In this document: piece by piece, positions 1 through 10,379 of the stretch
How positions within the stretch are numbered: position 1 is the stretch's first letter
How the letters are laid out: each line of letters starts with the position of its first letter
Program-made: the position numbers and the translations under genes
Notes under the pieces: model-generated
The model's input: only the letters and a program-made list of their open reading frames with translations
What the model was told of the DNA's origin: nothing
Database searches by the model: none
Source: Sclerotinia nivalis
Lineage: Eukaryota > Ascomycota > Leotiomycetes > Helotiales > Sclerotiniaceae
Direction of reading: 5' to 3'
Length of the DNA: 64,000 nucleotides
NCBI GenBank assembly: GCA_029531795.1
Contig: JAPEIS010000011.1
Coordinates: forward strand, 1 to 64,000

Positions 1-112
1 CCCTAACCCTAACCCTAACCCTAACCCTAACCCTAACCCTAACCCTAACCCTAACCCTAACCCTAACCCTAACCCTAACCCTAACCCTAACCCTAACCCT
101 AACCCTAACCCT
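1..112. repeat. Telomere repeat tract (CCCTAA)n
   Basis: Eighteen uninterrupted CCCTAA units plus a terminal CCCT. The C-rich strand reads 5' to 3' from the first base, as expected for the left end of a chromosome, so the window begins at or within the telomere itself. Sequence changes abruptly to unique DNA (GATGCACATACACG) with no degenerate telomere-repeat zone, so the tract is short and homogeneous. TTAGGG-type telomeres are usual in filamentous ascomycetes. Confidence 0.97.
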
Positions 113-160
113 GATGCACATACACGCACGCGTTACCCTCCGGGTGGATTCAAAACTTAC

Positions 161-372
161 GGGTTACCTCTCCCTTATATTATAAAGTTATCTATATATA
201 TTATAATTATTCTTCCCCATATATTATAAAGTTACTTATATATAATATAATTACTTCATCCCATATATTATAAACTTACCCATATATTATAAAGTTATCT
301 ATATATACTATAATTACACTTTCTTATATAAGATTATCTATATATTCTATTTATAATTATCCTTCCCTATAT
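161..372. repeat. Telomere-proximal AT-rich tandem repeat
   Basis: Three to four degenerate copies of a roughly 55-65 base unit built on CATATATTATAAAGTTA followed by (C/A)TATATA and a TATAATTA block. Units differ by substitutions and small gaps. This is the first repeat family inward from the telomere. Confidence 0.6.
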
Positions 373-805
373 ATTCTTATTATAAAATTTACAAAAAAAT
401 AAACTCTATGATTTAATAATAGAATTTTTTATTTCAATTTTGAAAATTTCTATTCTAAATAATATATTCAGATATACCTACGTTCGAAATAAATTTATTC
501 CATCCACTTCGAGTACAGATATATCGAAATATATTTATTAAATTAGAAATTTTAAGAATTGAAATGAAGAATTCTATTATTGAGCTATAGAATTCTTTTT
601 GATATACTTTTAAACTAAACACTAAATATATAGAATTAAAATCTGTTTTCTTATTAAAAAATTAAAATTTCTAGTATAAGCATATCTAAATATATTAATT
701 GAATTGAAATAAAGAATACTACTACTGAACCATAGATTCTTTTTTGATATACCTTCAAAGTAAATACAAAATATATACATTAAACTATAATAAATAATAT
801 TATAT

Positions 806-912
806 AATCATTTACCTAATATTAATCATTCACCTAATATTATATAATTATTCACCTAATATTAATCATTCACCTAATATTAATCATTCATCTAATATTA
901 TATAATCATTTA
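806..912. repeat. Short tandem repeat, CACCTAATATTA core
   Basis: Five or six consecutive copies of CATTCACCTAATATTA(AT), spaced about 17-24 bases apart, with an optional TATAATT insertion between copies. It lies in non-coding AT-rich DNA. Confidence 0.7.
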
Positions 913-1189
913 AATATTCTTTATAAATTCTATCTATTTATTCAAGATATAATAAATAAACTACTTACCGGGTTTGATTTAGAATACATTATACACTACC
1001 TCTTAAATGAATATTAAATCATTATATATTAAACTCTTCGGTTTTATAAAACGTTTATACGAATTTCATAATATTAACATTTAAATCAAAAAATTGTAGG
1101 CTTCCTTATTAAATTCAAAATCCCTAAATTTAAAATAATAATCCCTCAAATATTAAATTCAAAGCCTTATAAATTAATGATTCTCTAAA

Positions 1190-1510
1190 TATTAAATTCA
1201 AACCCCCCTAATATTAAATAATCATTCCCCGAATATAAAATTCAAAGCCCCTCAAGATATTAAATTATAAACCCCCAAATATTAAATTATAAACCCCCAA
1301 ATATTAAATTCTATGCCCTTAGATATTATATTCTAAACCCCCAAATATTATATTCTATGCCCTCAGATATTAAATTCTAAAACCCCAAATATTAAATTCT
1401 AAACCCCCAAATATTAAATTATAAATCCCCTAATATTAAATTCTAAACCCTCAAATATTAAATTATAAATCCCCTAATATTAAATTCTAAATCCCCAAAT
1501 AATATATTAT
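1190..1510. repeat. 22-bp tandem array with CTAAACCCCC motif
   Basis: About fourteen units of approximately 22 bases with consensus ATATTAAATTCTAAACCCCC followed by AA. Sequence drifts between units (TCTAAACCC, TATAAACCC, TCTATGCCC). The C-run after CTAAA gives the array a superficial likeness to the C-rich telomere strand, repeated at a much longer period. Similar but looser units continue to about 1,100 on the left and recur at 1,660-1,770. Confidence 0.7.
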
Positions 1511-1551
1511 AAGATCTATAATAATAATAGATCCCTATATAATAGACTATT

Positions 1552-2650
1552 CCCCTATATCATCAGGATTGAATAGGGTACTTATAGCCTATAAAACCTT
1601 AATACTAATTTAATAATATTAAGATTTCAATCAAAAAGTCAAAGGATTTCCTATTAAATTAAAGACCCTCTAATATAAAATTCAAAGCCCTCGAATATAA
1701 AATTCAAAGCTCTCTATTATAAAATTCAAAGCCCTCTAATATTAAATTCTAAGTCCCCAGATATTATATTATAAGATCTATAATAATAATAAACTTTTAA
1801 ATAATAGATTATTCCTTTATATCATCAGAATTGAATAAAGTACTTATAGCCTATAAAATCTTTATACTAATTTAATAATATTAAGATTTCAATCAAAAAG
1901 TTTAAGGGTTTCCCATTAAATTAAATGCCTTCAAATATTAAATTTTAAGCCCCCTAATTAAATCATAATCTCTAAAATGATATTATAACCCTAATATTAA
2001 GCTTTTCCCCTATATCATTAGGATTGAATAGAGTACTTATAGTCTATAAAATCTTTATATTAATTTCACAATATTAAGATTTCAATCAAAAAGTCTTAGG
2101 GTTTTTTATCAAATTCAAACTCCTCAAATATTAAATTTAAAGCCTCAAAATATTAAATTTAAAGACTAAAAATATTAAATAATAATCCCCAAAGTACTAT
2201 TATTCCCCTATATATTAAGCTTTTCCTTTATATCATTAGGATTGAATAAAGTATTTATAGTCTATAAAATTTTAATACTAATTTAATAATATTAAGATTT
2301 CAATCAAAAAGTATTTAAATTCTTTTCAAAGTAAAACCCCTCAAATTTTAAATAAAATGTCTCAAAAATATCATATAATCCCTATATTATAAGCTTTACT
2401 ATTATATCATCAGAATTGAATAGTGTATTTATAGTCTATAGAACTTTAATACTAATTTAATAATATTAAGATTCTAATCAAAAAGTAATAGGAATAACCT
2501 TTATATTATAATAATCTAATCCTTATAAATATACCCCAAAATCCTTATTTTTAGACTTTACTACTATATCATCAAGATTGAATAATGTATTTATAGTTTA
2601 TAGAATCTTAATATTAAATATTAAAGCTTTAATCAAAAAGTATAAGGGAT
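1552..2650. repeat. Subtelomeric repeat, six copies of a ~95-bp unit
   Basis: Six recognisable copies begin near 1,552, 1,813, 2,007, 2,225, 2,399 and 2,559. Each starts with CCTATATCATCAGGATTGAA, runs through an ACTTATAGYCTATAAAA block and a TAATATTAAGATTTCAATC block, and ends in AAAAAGT. Spacing between starts falls from about 261 to 160 bases because the AT-rich spacers differ in length. A further faint copy lies near 2,745-2,800 and a partial one near 1,040-1,110. Differences between copies are mostly C/T and G/A, and there is no reading frame. Confidence 0.8.
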
Positions 2651-3344
2651 TCTTTTTATATTTAATCTTAGTATCTAATATTATCTATACTAATTTTATA
2701 TATACTCACCGATATATATAAAAGATTTCTAGGGTAAATTATAGGGTCTATAAACTATAAAAACCCAAAATATTGTATCAAAAAGTAATATTAAAGGCCT
2801 AAATTTGAAGAGTTAAGTCTAAAATGATTTATTAAGGCTTATAGAGCATTAATATTAGAATTATTATATATTGAATGCCTTTCAGCTCACCCTCTTTATA
2901 TACCCATAGGGTTTTTATTAGTCGATTTTCTATATACAATCGATTTATGCTGAAAAAATAATTTCCGATAAATGATTTTATGTGCAAAATGATTATTAAT
3001 AATATTAGCTCCCGATGATCCCTCTTATAGGTATATAGAGCCTAAATTATAGGCTTGTATATTCTATAATTATATAATGAAAGCTCACCGGGAGTTTATT
3101 GGGAGAAAAGCTCATCGGAGATAATCATTCAATATACCTAAGTTTATATTGAATGATTACGGTCAATAATTAAAATCTATAAGAGAGTTTATAAATAAAG
3201 CTCACTAGGAGTACGATATAGGCTTTGAACCCTATAAGAGAGTCTATAAAGAGAGCTATATATAAAACTCACTGAGTATAATCATTTTATATGAATGAAA
3301 TCAATATAGTGAAATTATTTTTATAAAAAAAGCTTTCAATATTA

Positions 3345-3451
3345 TAAAATAAATTCAATATAATAAATTCAATGTAATAAATTCAATATAATAAATTCAA
3401 TATAATAAATTCATAATAATAAATTCATAATAATAAATTCAATATTATATA
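3345..3451. repeat. ATAATAAATTCA microsatellite-like array
   Basis: Seven or so tandem copies of ATAATAAATTCAAT, a 14-16 base unit, with two shorter TAATAAATTCA units near the right end. It is simple AT-rich sequence without coding potential. Confidence 0.7.
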
Positions 3452-3517
3452 AATCATTAAATATAGAATAATATTTAATAAGAAAATCATCAATAATATT
3501 ATATGTCACGTATGTTA

Positions 3518-4010
3518 CGTTATTAATAATATTACTATTATATATTACATATAATATAATTTATCATGACTCTGTGTATATTATGATTTTGTGCATTCGA
3601 AAACACATCAAAATTAGCATTTTTCAAATACTAATATTTCAATAATTAATGATTATAAAACGCTAAAACTTAGTATCTATATTAATAATTATATAATAAA
3701 GTATATATTAGATTATTATAATAAAATAGTTTCTGAATATAGATTTATTTAATTAAATAGGTTTTTGGCCCCCAAATTTATACTATCTTTAAAACTAATA
3801 ATTTATTAAAACTAAAACTTAATATATATAATCTTGTATATATCAATATTAATATATAAAGTTTTGAGCTTCAAATAATTATTAATTATTAAAATATTAA
3901 TATTCGAAAAATACTGATTTTGATATGTTTTCGAAATGCGCAGAATCATGATATACACAGGGTCATAATAAACCACATTATCACATTATTAATAATATTA
4001 TTAATAACTC
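3518..4010. repeat. Large imperfect inverted repeat (subtelomeric)
   Basis: Two arms of about 140 bases (near 3,518-3,662 and 3,874-4,010) are imperfect reverse complements. The best-matched part in the left arm has GACTCTGTGTAT, TGCATTCGAAAACACATC and AAAATTAGCATTTTTC. The right arm has the reverse complement of each with a few transitions, for example GATATGTTTTCGAAATGCGC and ATACACAGGGTC. The roughly 210-base centre is AT-rich and weakly self-complementary. This could be two opposed copies of one repeat, or a foldback element. Confidence 0.65.
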
Positions 4011-4518
4011 TTAATCCTTTAATATAATATAAATATAATTTAAAACCTTGAATATTATAAATTCAATACCATTATAAAATCACAAAATTATTCAAAATAT
4101 TATTAATATAAATTATTTCATTTATTCTATCTAAAATCTTAAAACTATATTATATAAAATATAGGTTTTTATATTTAGAATAATAACATTAAAAATTTAT
4201 TATCTATTAATATAAAAATCATTTAATCTTTGCATTTTAATTTCATTATTAAAAATATTAATGATTTAAAATAATGATTTATAATTTCAACTCAAAATAA
4301 CTTCCCCAAAAAAAAATCAATAAAAAAAGTCTGAATCACTTTAATTCTTTAATAAGAAAATAGAAACCATAAATAGAATCTGTATCAATCTCTTCAATAT
4401 ACTTTTTACTTAGAAACTTCTTATAAAAAGTAAATCGATTATTAATAATCTCAAAATGAAAAAAGGTTTTAAGAAATTCATTCAACGGATTATTAGACCA
4501 AAGGAAATCATAAATTTG

Positions 4519-5151
4519 CTACCTAGTATCCCAAATAAAAGCAAATAAAAAAATCATATAAAATTTAGGAAAAACACAATCTTCTTTATTATTCATTCTT
4601 TTTAAAACAAAACAGAAATAAATAGGAAATAAATATTTAAAACAACAACTATCTGGAACTAAAGAAATATTGAAATTATTAAATTCTCTCGTCTTCTTCT
4701 CTATAAAATGATCTTCTAAATAATCATTCCAACTAAAACAATCACTAAATTTATGATCTCCCCCTACAAAAGATTCATCTAAATCATATAATTGAATTAT
4801 ACTACAAATCCAATACTTATTTAAATATAAATCAATTACTGTTATATAAAGAACCCTCCTCCTCCTCTTATTTTCAATTCTTTGAACTCTTATATAATGA
4901 ACTTGTATATTTTTAAACTCCTCTCTTTCTATATATAAATCACACATCTTCTGAAAAGGTAAACATTCTTCTGTAATATTATTATCTAAATATAAATCGA
5001 TAACTTTTTGTCTACATATAGATTCCCTTAAATATTTATATAATTCGGTTCTATCTAAATCAAAATCACTAAGTTTATCATTCTCTTCAGATTTATTATA
5101 AAAGAAACAAGACTTACTAGGTTTTAAATCTCTCCCCCCCCTACTAGAACC
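4519..5151 (-). pseudogene. Helicase relic, C-terminal tail
   Basis: Starts with GSSRGGRDLKPSKSC, the motif VI equivalent, and remains open to TAG at 4,519 in the same frame as the helicase core. Scattered cysteines (CLPFQKMCDLY, CSIIQL, DSCCFKYL, DCVFPKF) recall the cysteine-rich C-terminus of fungal telomere-linked helicases. No start codon is needed because this is the continuation of the upstream frame past two stops. Confidence 0.6.
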
Positions 5152-5172
5152 CTATAAAAATCCAATAAAAGA

Positions 5173-6690
5173 TTAACAAAATTTAAAATAAATCACTAAA
5201 CATATACTAGAATAATCAATTCCTTCTTCTAAACCAGATATACTAACGATAATTCGATTAAAATCATTAAAAACATTAAAAAAATCATTTAACACACGAT
5301 TTTGCTTTAATAAACCTAAATCAGAATGATAAAAAGAACAATTTAAAAAACTAGATAAGGAATTTACATCTTTTTTAGAAGGACAAAAAATAATGATTTT
5401 ATCCTTATTACTTAAAAATGACGTAGTTTTAAAATCTTCAATATAAGTTTGAACTTCAGTAAATTGATTTTCTATATTGAATGAATCAAAGATCTTAGTT
5501 TTATAAACAATATTATTTCGAGTACTAGGTGCTCTAATAATTGAAATATTCTGTAAAGATAAATGATTCATTAATTGCTTTTCAATAGAAAGAGGCAAGG
5601 TACCAGTTAAAAAAACGAATTGACATTTAGTCAATAATAGAGATCTAAAACGAAACATAATATTACGATAATGAGAGCTAGTAACTAATAAATGACACTC
5701 ATCAATTATAAATCGATCTATCTTCTTTTCATTAATCAATTCAATCAACTTCACTATAAAGCTTTCTTTAATAATTGATTCAATACTAATTAAAGTAAGA
5801 TTTTTAAACTCTCGATTTTCTTCCCAAACGGAACAAGGAATATTGAAACTTTTAGCTCTATTTAAAATATCAGCTTTTAAAGCAATCAAAGGGATAATCA
5901 CAATAGTAATTTTGGAAGTTATTAATGAACTAGTCAATAAATAGCTTAAAGATTTACCACTATTAGTAGGCAAAACCCCTAAAATATATGGAACTTTTAA
6001 TAATATACTTTTTATCAAAGTCTCCTGTTCTGAGATTCTAAAAGAGGCAGTTGAATCATTTAAGAACTCTCTCAATAATTGATTCAATATAATATTAGAA
6101 GAAGCAGTATTAGAAAATGATTGAAATTCTGAAACTTTCAATTTTTTAATCATTTTATTAGAATTATCATCAATAGAACTACTCTGTCGATGATGCTTGC
6201 GAGGATTGATTGAATCGGATTCTTTACTATATCTAACTAATAGACTATTTAATATTGAATCTTTTTCTTTTAATATAGTTTGATTCCTAATAGTCAAACT
6301 ACTAACAAAAGGACTTACTTCAACCCTATAATCTTTCAACCCGAGAAATTCATGAAATCGCAAACTTAATTCTAAATATTTATTTTGCTTATTTAAAGGA
6401 ATATTTTTAAATGTAGTCCTAGAACGCCCATAATGCATATAATCAATATCTGAAGTATGTCCCATTAAACTACTTTGAATTTGATGTGCGCTAGCTTCAT
6501 TCAAATCATCTTCAAGAGTTAAATCACTTAAATTAATCTTTTCTTTCATAAATTCTCTCATAATTCCTACAATTATTTGTCTATATTTTTGAAGATTCAA
6601 ATTAAGATCTAATATTGATTCAGAATATTTTTTAAGAATATAAGAAAGATCGGAAGAAACGAGAGAACGTTGATTGAAATACCCTAAATA
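5173..6690 (-). pseudogene. Helicase relic, SF2/RecQ helicase core
   Basis: The third frame holds the ATPase motifs in the expected order: PTNSGKS (Walker A, motif I), DECHLL (DExH, motif II), FLTGTLP (motif III), IIFCPSKKD (motif IV) and SGLEEGIDY (motif V). The DExH box and later motif order fit the RecQ family. The segment ends at TAA (5,175-5,173), but the same frame continues into GSSRGGRD, equivalent to the RecQ motif VI arginine finger region, after a second stop. With stops between motifs V and VI the product would be inactive unless the stops are read through. Confidence 0.75.
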
Positions 6691-8125
6691 GGATTCATTA
6701 AATTGAAATCGAATTTAGTACTAGTAATATTCAATGCTTTTATAAAAGGATCAACACAAACAATATATTTTAATAAGATATTAGAAACAGATATAGGTAA
6801 ATATTTAAGCTTTGAAGCACGAAGTTCTGTACGAGATCTTGATTTATCAGCAGAGATATTTGTAATAAATAAAGAACTTCCAATATCTAAAAACAGTTCT
6901 CTCTGATCTTTATTAGAATTCTGATACCTTAATGTACACAATTCAGTACCTCTTGAAGGTAAACCACTAGTTAAATGAATTAGTAATAAAAGCATCTTCT
7001 TGAATTTCAAAATATCTTTAAGGTAATTCTTATAATTCGATTTATTCAACTTTAAATTATTGTTCGAAATTACAAAGAAATGATCTCTTAATCTTTCAAT
7101 ATCAATCACTTTATTGATTAGAAATTCGTCATTAAACTTAACATTGGGATGAAAATCTTTGAATGATTTAAAAGGAGTTTTATTTTCACGATCTTCATAT
7201 TTACTAAAATCTTCCAATCTAATGTGTGAGAATTCACCCAAATCAATATTCATTAAAATTGATTCATTAGAAAGACAATAAGTAGAATTTAAAATCGATT
7301 TAAATAGCTCCTTTAGATTATCCACACTAATAGTAATATCTCTATAAGAAAGCGTATTCACTTGAGTAGAGCTAATAATAATTAAACTCTCACTAGATAA
7401 TTCTTTATTCACTTTAAAAGCATAACTTCGATGCAATAGAATTTCAGCTAATGCATTTTGACTATGATTCTGAAAGTAATTAATCATAAATCTAGATAAA
7501 ATCGAATTCAAAATATAAGTGGGATGAATGATTAATTGACGAATAGAATATTCAACTACGAATAATTGACTACAATAAATAAAATGAGAATAAAATTGGG
7601 ATAATTGAAGGGTATCTCGAATGGAATTATTATTTCTAATAGATTGGCAAGCGAAGAAGCAATTAATAGGACTATCGAAGATATTTAAATCAGTCTTTTG
7701 TTTAAAGCATATAATTATAATATCTAAAATTAAATCTCTCATCTCAATCAATAATTCATTATCTGAATCATTAATTTTAATAAAATTTTCAATAATATTA
7801 TTAGATTCTAAAAACCTTTCAGAATCTAGAATCTCATTGAAATCCACAGCTTTTTTAAGTAATTCAATCACTTTAGCTCTTAAATCATTAAAATCAGAAT
7901 AAAAAACATTAGGGTGTTTGAAAGAGGTATACATAATGAAACTAAAAAAGGTTTGAAAAAAAGTGAAATATTTAGTACGACTATTAGGATTATGAAGAGG
8001 TTTAAACCCCTTATTTCTAATCTTATCTTTTTCAAAGCTATTCAAAATATTTAGATGAGATTTATTCAGAAATACTACTTTCTCTAAACTTAGATATAAT
8101 AAGATTTCTAAATTAGAAAGGATTG
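6684..8125 (-). pseudogene. Helicase relic, middle segment
   Basis: Open for about 470 codons in a second frame. The first recognisable residues before the NSFEKDKIRNKGF stretch are in frame back to about 8,125. Near the end is GLPSRGTELCTLRY followed by a helix-like region. The spacing resembles the first catalytic arginine box (GLRxxEL) of tyrosine recombinases, but I see no matching HxxR and Tyr boxes with certainty. The frame runs out at FNLMNPI, and a one-base shift there leads into NESYLGYFNQRSL in the next frame. Confidence 0.55.
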
Positions 8126-8995
8126 AGCTATACGACTCTCAGATACAATATGAAAATTAGAACAAGATTTTAAATCATTAATATCAAACTTTTGAATATA
8201 TTCAATATATCTAGTACGTTCTTGAAATGGAGTAAGATTTTCTAAACCAACTTTAGTAGAATTAATCTTTTGTTCGATACCCTTTAATTTAGAATCAAAA
8301 GTATTCTTCCAATTCTTTTTAATTAAATTCAAATTGAGAGAAGAAGATGATAAATCATTATCTAATTCATCATTTACTTCAATAATATCATTTCGAATTG
8401 AATTAGAATTTTCATTAGAATGATTCTTTTCTTTAATTTGAACTTCGAAAAATAAACGATTAGATAATAACTCTTGCCCTGAAATATTCTTGATTAAATC
8501 AAAACGCAGATCGAAAGCAATATCTTTATGATTAGAATTGAGATGTTTTTTTAGATTTTTTAGATTAGATTTAATGAGATTACAAATAGAACATTGAAAT
8601 AGAGATTTAAGAGGTAATTCAGGAAAACAAAGAATAGAAAATTCAGATTGAAATAATTGAATTAATTTTAGATTGTTTTTCATAGATTCAATGCTTAAGG
8701 AATTATAAATAATACAGGCTTTTTGAATCAATTCTTTTTTATGAAGTGAATTTAAATCGAAAAAGTGTTTTTCCTGAAGATGAATTTTGAAGTTTTGAAT
8801 ACAAACTCCACAGATATCACAAAGAATAAATTGAAATGCAGAATAATAAGAAATAAATGAAACTTCATTAATCTCTTGAAAAGCTAATTTAGTTTGAAAG
8901 TCCCCAGTTTCTCTAAAATGACTAAATAATTCATTAGTATTGAATTCGAAATAATTAGAAGAAGAATTGGAAAGAGAGTTTTGATAATTAGCCAT
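8108..8995 (-). pseudogene. Helicase relic, N-terminal C2H2-like finger segment
   Basis: Begins at ATG 8,995-8,993 and stays open for 295 codons. Two finger-like motifs are visible: CDICGVC followed by HLQEKH near residues 58-76, and CSICNLI followed by HLNSNH near 135-155. This pairing matches the N-terminal C2H2-type region of fungal telomere-associated helicases as I recall it. The frame ends at a TAG soon after SRIAQSFLI, while the downstream frame is open from before this point, so a one-base shift near 8,110-8,125 would join them. The rest is rich in N, S and L, reflecting the AT-rich coding sequence. Confidence 0.65.
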
Positions 8996-9010
8996 TTTTA
9001 ATAAGAATTT

Positions 9011-9290
9011 AAAGGTTTCGAAGGATTTGAAGGTTTCGAAGGGTTTGAAGGTCTTGAAGGGTTTGAAGGTCTTGAAGGGTTTGAATGTCTTGAAGGGTTT
9101 GAAGGTTTTGAAGGGTTTGAAGGTTTCGAAGAATAGATTTCGAAGAGTGTGAAGGTCTTGAAAGGTTTCGAAGGGTGTGAAGGTTTTGAAGGGTTTGAAG
9201 GTTTCGAAGAATAGATTTCGAGGAATTGGAAGAATCTGAAGATTTCGAAGAGTATGAAGGTTTTAAAGGTCTTGAAGGGTTTGAAGGTTT
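9011..9290. repeat. GAAGGTTT/GAAGGGTTT minisatellite
   Basis: About thirty 8-10 base units alternating GAAGGTTTC or GAAGGTCTT with GAAGGGTTT, effectively an 18-base unit. It begins 16 bases 5' of the helicase-relic start codon. Units decay toward the right, where GAAGAATAGATTTCGA appears twice. Read on the plus strand the perfect part would encode repeats of E-G-F/L, but the frame is closed by TAG inside the array, so coding is unlikely. Confidence 0.8.
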
Positions 9291-9300
9291 TGATTTAGAA

Positions 9301-10379
9301 CTGAATTCTGAAGAATAGAAATCAGAATAAAAGCTTCAATATCAATAGATCTCATTGTTTATTGATAGTTGCTATAGCAATACATTCTTTACTTACTATA
9401 CAAAAGTCTAAGCTTTAAACAAATTCTAAATTGAACCCTCAAAGATTGATTAATATTTCTAATTTGATACAAATCCTTTGATTCAAAAGGTAATTCGATT
9501 CTGATTTCAAACAAATAAAATTAACTTAATTCTCTACACAATTCGATTTTGAAATTCAAAAAAAGATTCAAATTGAATCGTAAAGGAGTGGTGACCAAAT
9601 GATGACTTTTTGCAGGTCACCACTCCCCTGTTTTTATCAATTATCCAAGCGTTTTTTGTTCCTCTTCAAAATCAATCATTAGGGTTAATACTACAGATCA
9701 TACAATTCAAAAGATAATTCAATTCTAATTTGATAAAAAGTAAATTCAATTGATTCTCTATATGATTCGATTTTGAAATTTCAGAAAAGATCTAAATTGA
9801 ATCGTAAAGGAGTAATGACCAAATCGAGACTTTTTGCTGGGTCACCACTCCCCTGTCAAAATGGGTCACCACTAATGATGACCATCAAAAAAATCCTTAG
9901 AATAATAGTTAGATTTCGCAAAATAAGGGGAAGTAAGTGTTTGAAAAACCTCGATTGGGAAAGCGGTGATTTGCCGGCAGTATCGAACTTCTTAGGGTTA
10001 ACTTTGATCAATCATATCTTCATCCACGATTTTTTTATGATAATATAATTAAGTATAGTATTACTTCGTAGTACATAGACTTGGGTTATCAGATTTTCAT
10101 TATTTTATTCAAAAGCTAGAAGTCTTCCTTAGGGTTAGAATGTTCGTTGTTTGAAAAACCTCGATTCGGAAGGCGGTGGACCCATCGGCAGTACCACGCT
10201 TTTCGCCAAATCGAGAAGTGCAGCACCACAACACCTACCTTTCATCAACCATAACTCCTCCTACAACTTCTCAATAATAAAATAAATGATTGTGCTGTGT
10301 TTGTCATGTTATTTAGAAGGGAATGCATACCTAAATTTCCAAAATCATATCCTGACCCGGACCCCATATTTACTCTTCT
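9301..10379. other. Intergenic repeat-derived DNA with direct repeats
   Basis: No gene is recognisable. A roughly 150-base direct repeat occurs at about 9,482-9,632 and 9,705-9,857, each copy ending in a hairpin and CACTCCCCTG. Two related blocks at 9,942-9,982 and 10,153-10,193 share AAAACCTCGATT and a CGGCAGTA tail. These look like fragments of one mobile or satellite element. GC content is higher here than in the telomere-proximal DNA. Confidence 0.5.
9585..9626. repeat. Perfect 12-bp stem hairpin
   Basis: GGAGTGGTGACC pairs perfectly with GGTCACCACTCC across an 18-base loop. A diverged copy near 9,808-9,850 reads GGAGTAATGACC, in which two G to A changes disrupt the stem, and a third GGTCACCACT follows at about 9,864. 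It may be a terminal structure of a small element. Confidence 0.55.

Larger units (their letters stand above)
113..4518. other. AT-rich subtelomeric DNA without recognisable genes
   Basis: About 4.4 kb of extremely AT-rich sequence between the telomere and the helicase relic. I found no credible coding frame on either strand. Only the first 60 or so bases after the telomere are GC-normal. The stretch consists largely of decayed tandem arrays and an inverted repeat, annotated separately. From about 2,880 to 3,320 there are repeated short motifs of the form AAAGCTCACCGGGAG in a looser arrangement. Composition and decay fit RIP of subtelomeric repeats, but no undamaged copy is present here for comparison. 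Confidence 0.8.
4519..8995 (-). pseudogene. Telomere-linked RecQ-type helicase relic
   Basis: A long minus-strand coding relic transcribed toward the telomere. Order of parts: a segment with two C2H2-like fingers, a middle segment, a superfamily-2 helicase core and a cysteine-containing tail. This resembles the telomere-linked RecQ helicases found next to telomeres in many fungi. The reading frame changes near 8,110-8,125 and near 6,680-6,690. Two in-frame stops follow: TAA at 5,175-5,173 and TAG at 5,154-5,152. The TAG sits where a Q is expected just before the helicase GRGGR-type motif, so CAG to TAG is likely. Frame continuity on either side of each break argues that one ancestral gene was interrupted. 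An uncommon intron arrangement cannot be fully excluded for the two frame changes. The coding sequence is very AT-rich. Confidence 0.8.

Noticed and set aside
7621..7902. Plus-strand 93-codon frame
   Set aside because: Lies opposite the helicase relic, has no domains and reflects the AT-rich complement of the real coding strand.
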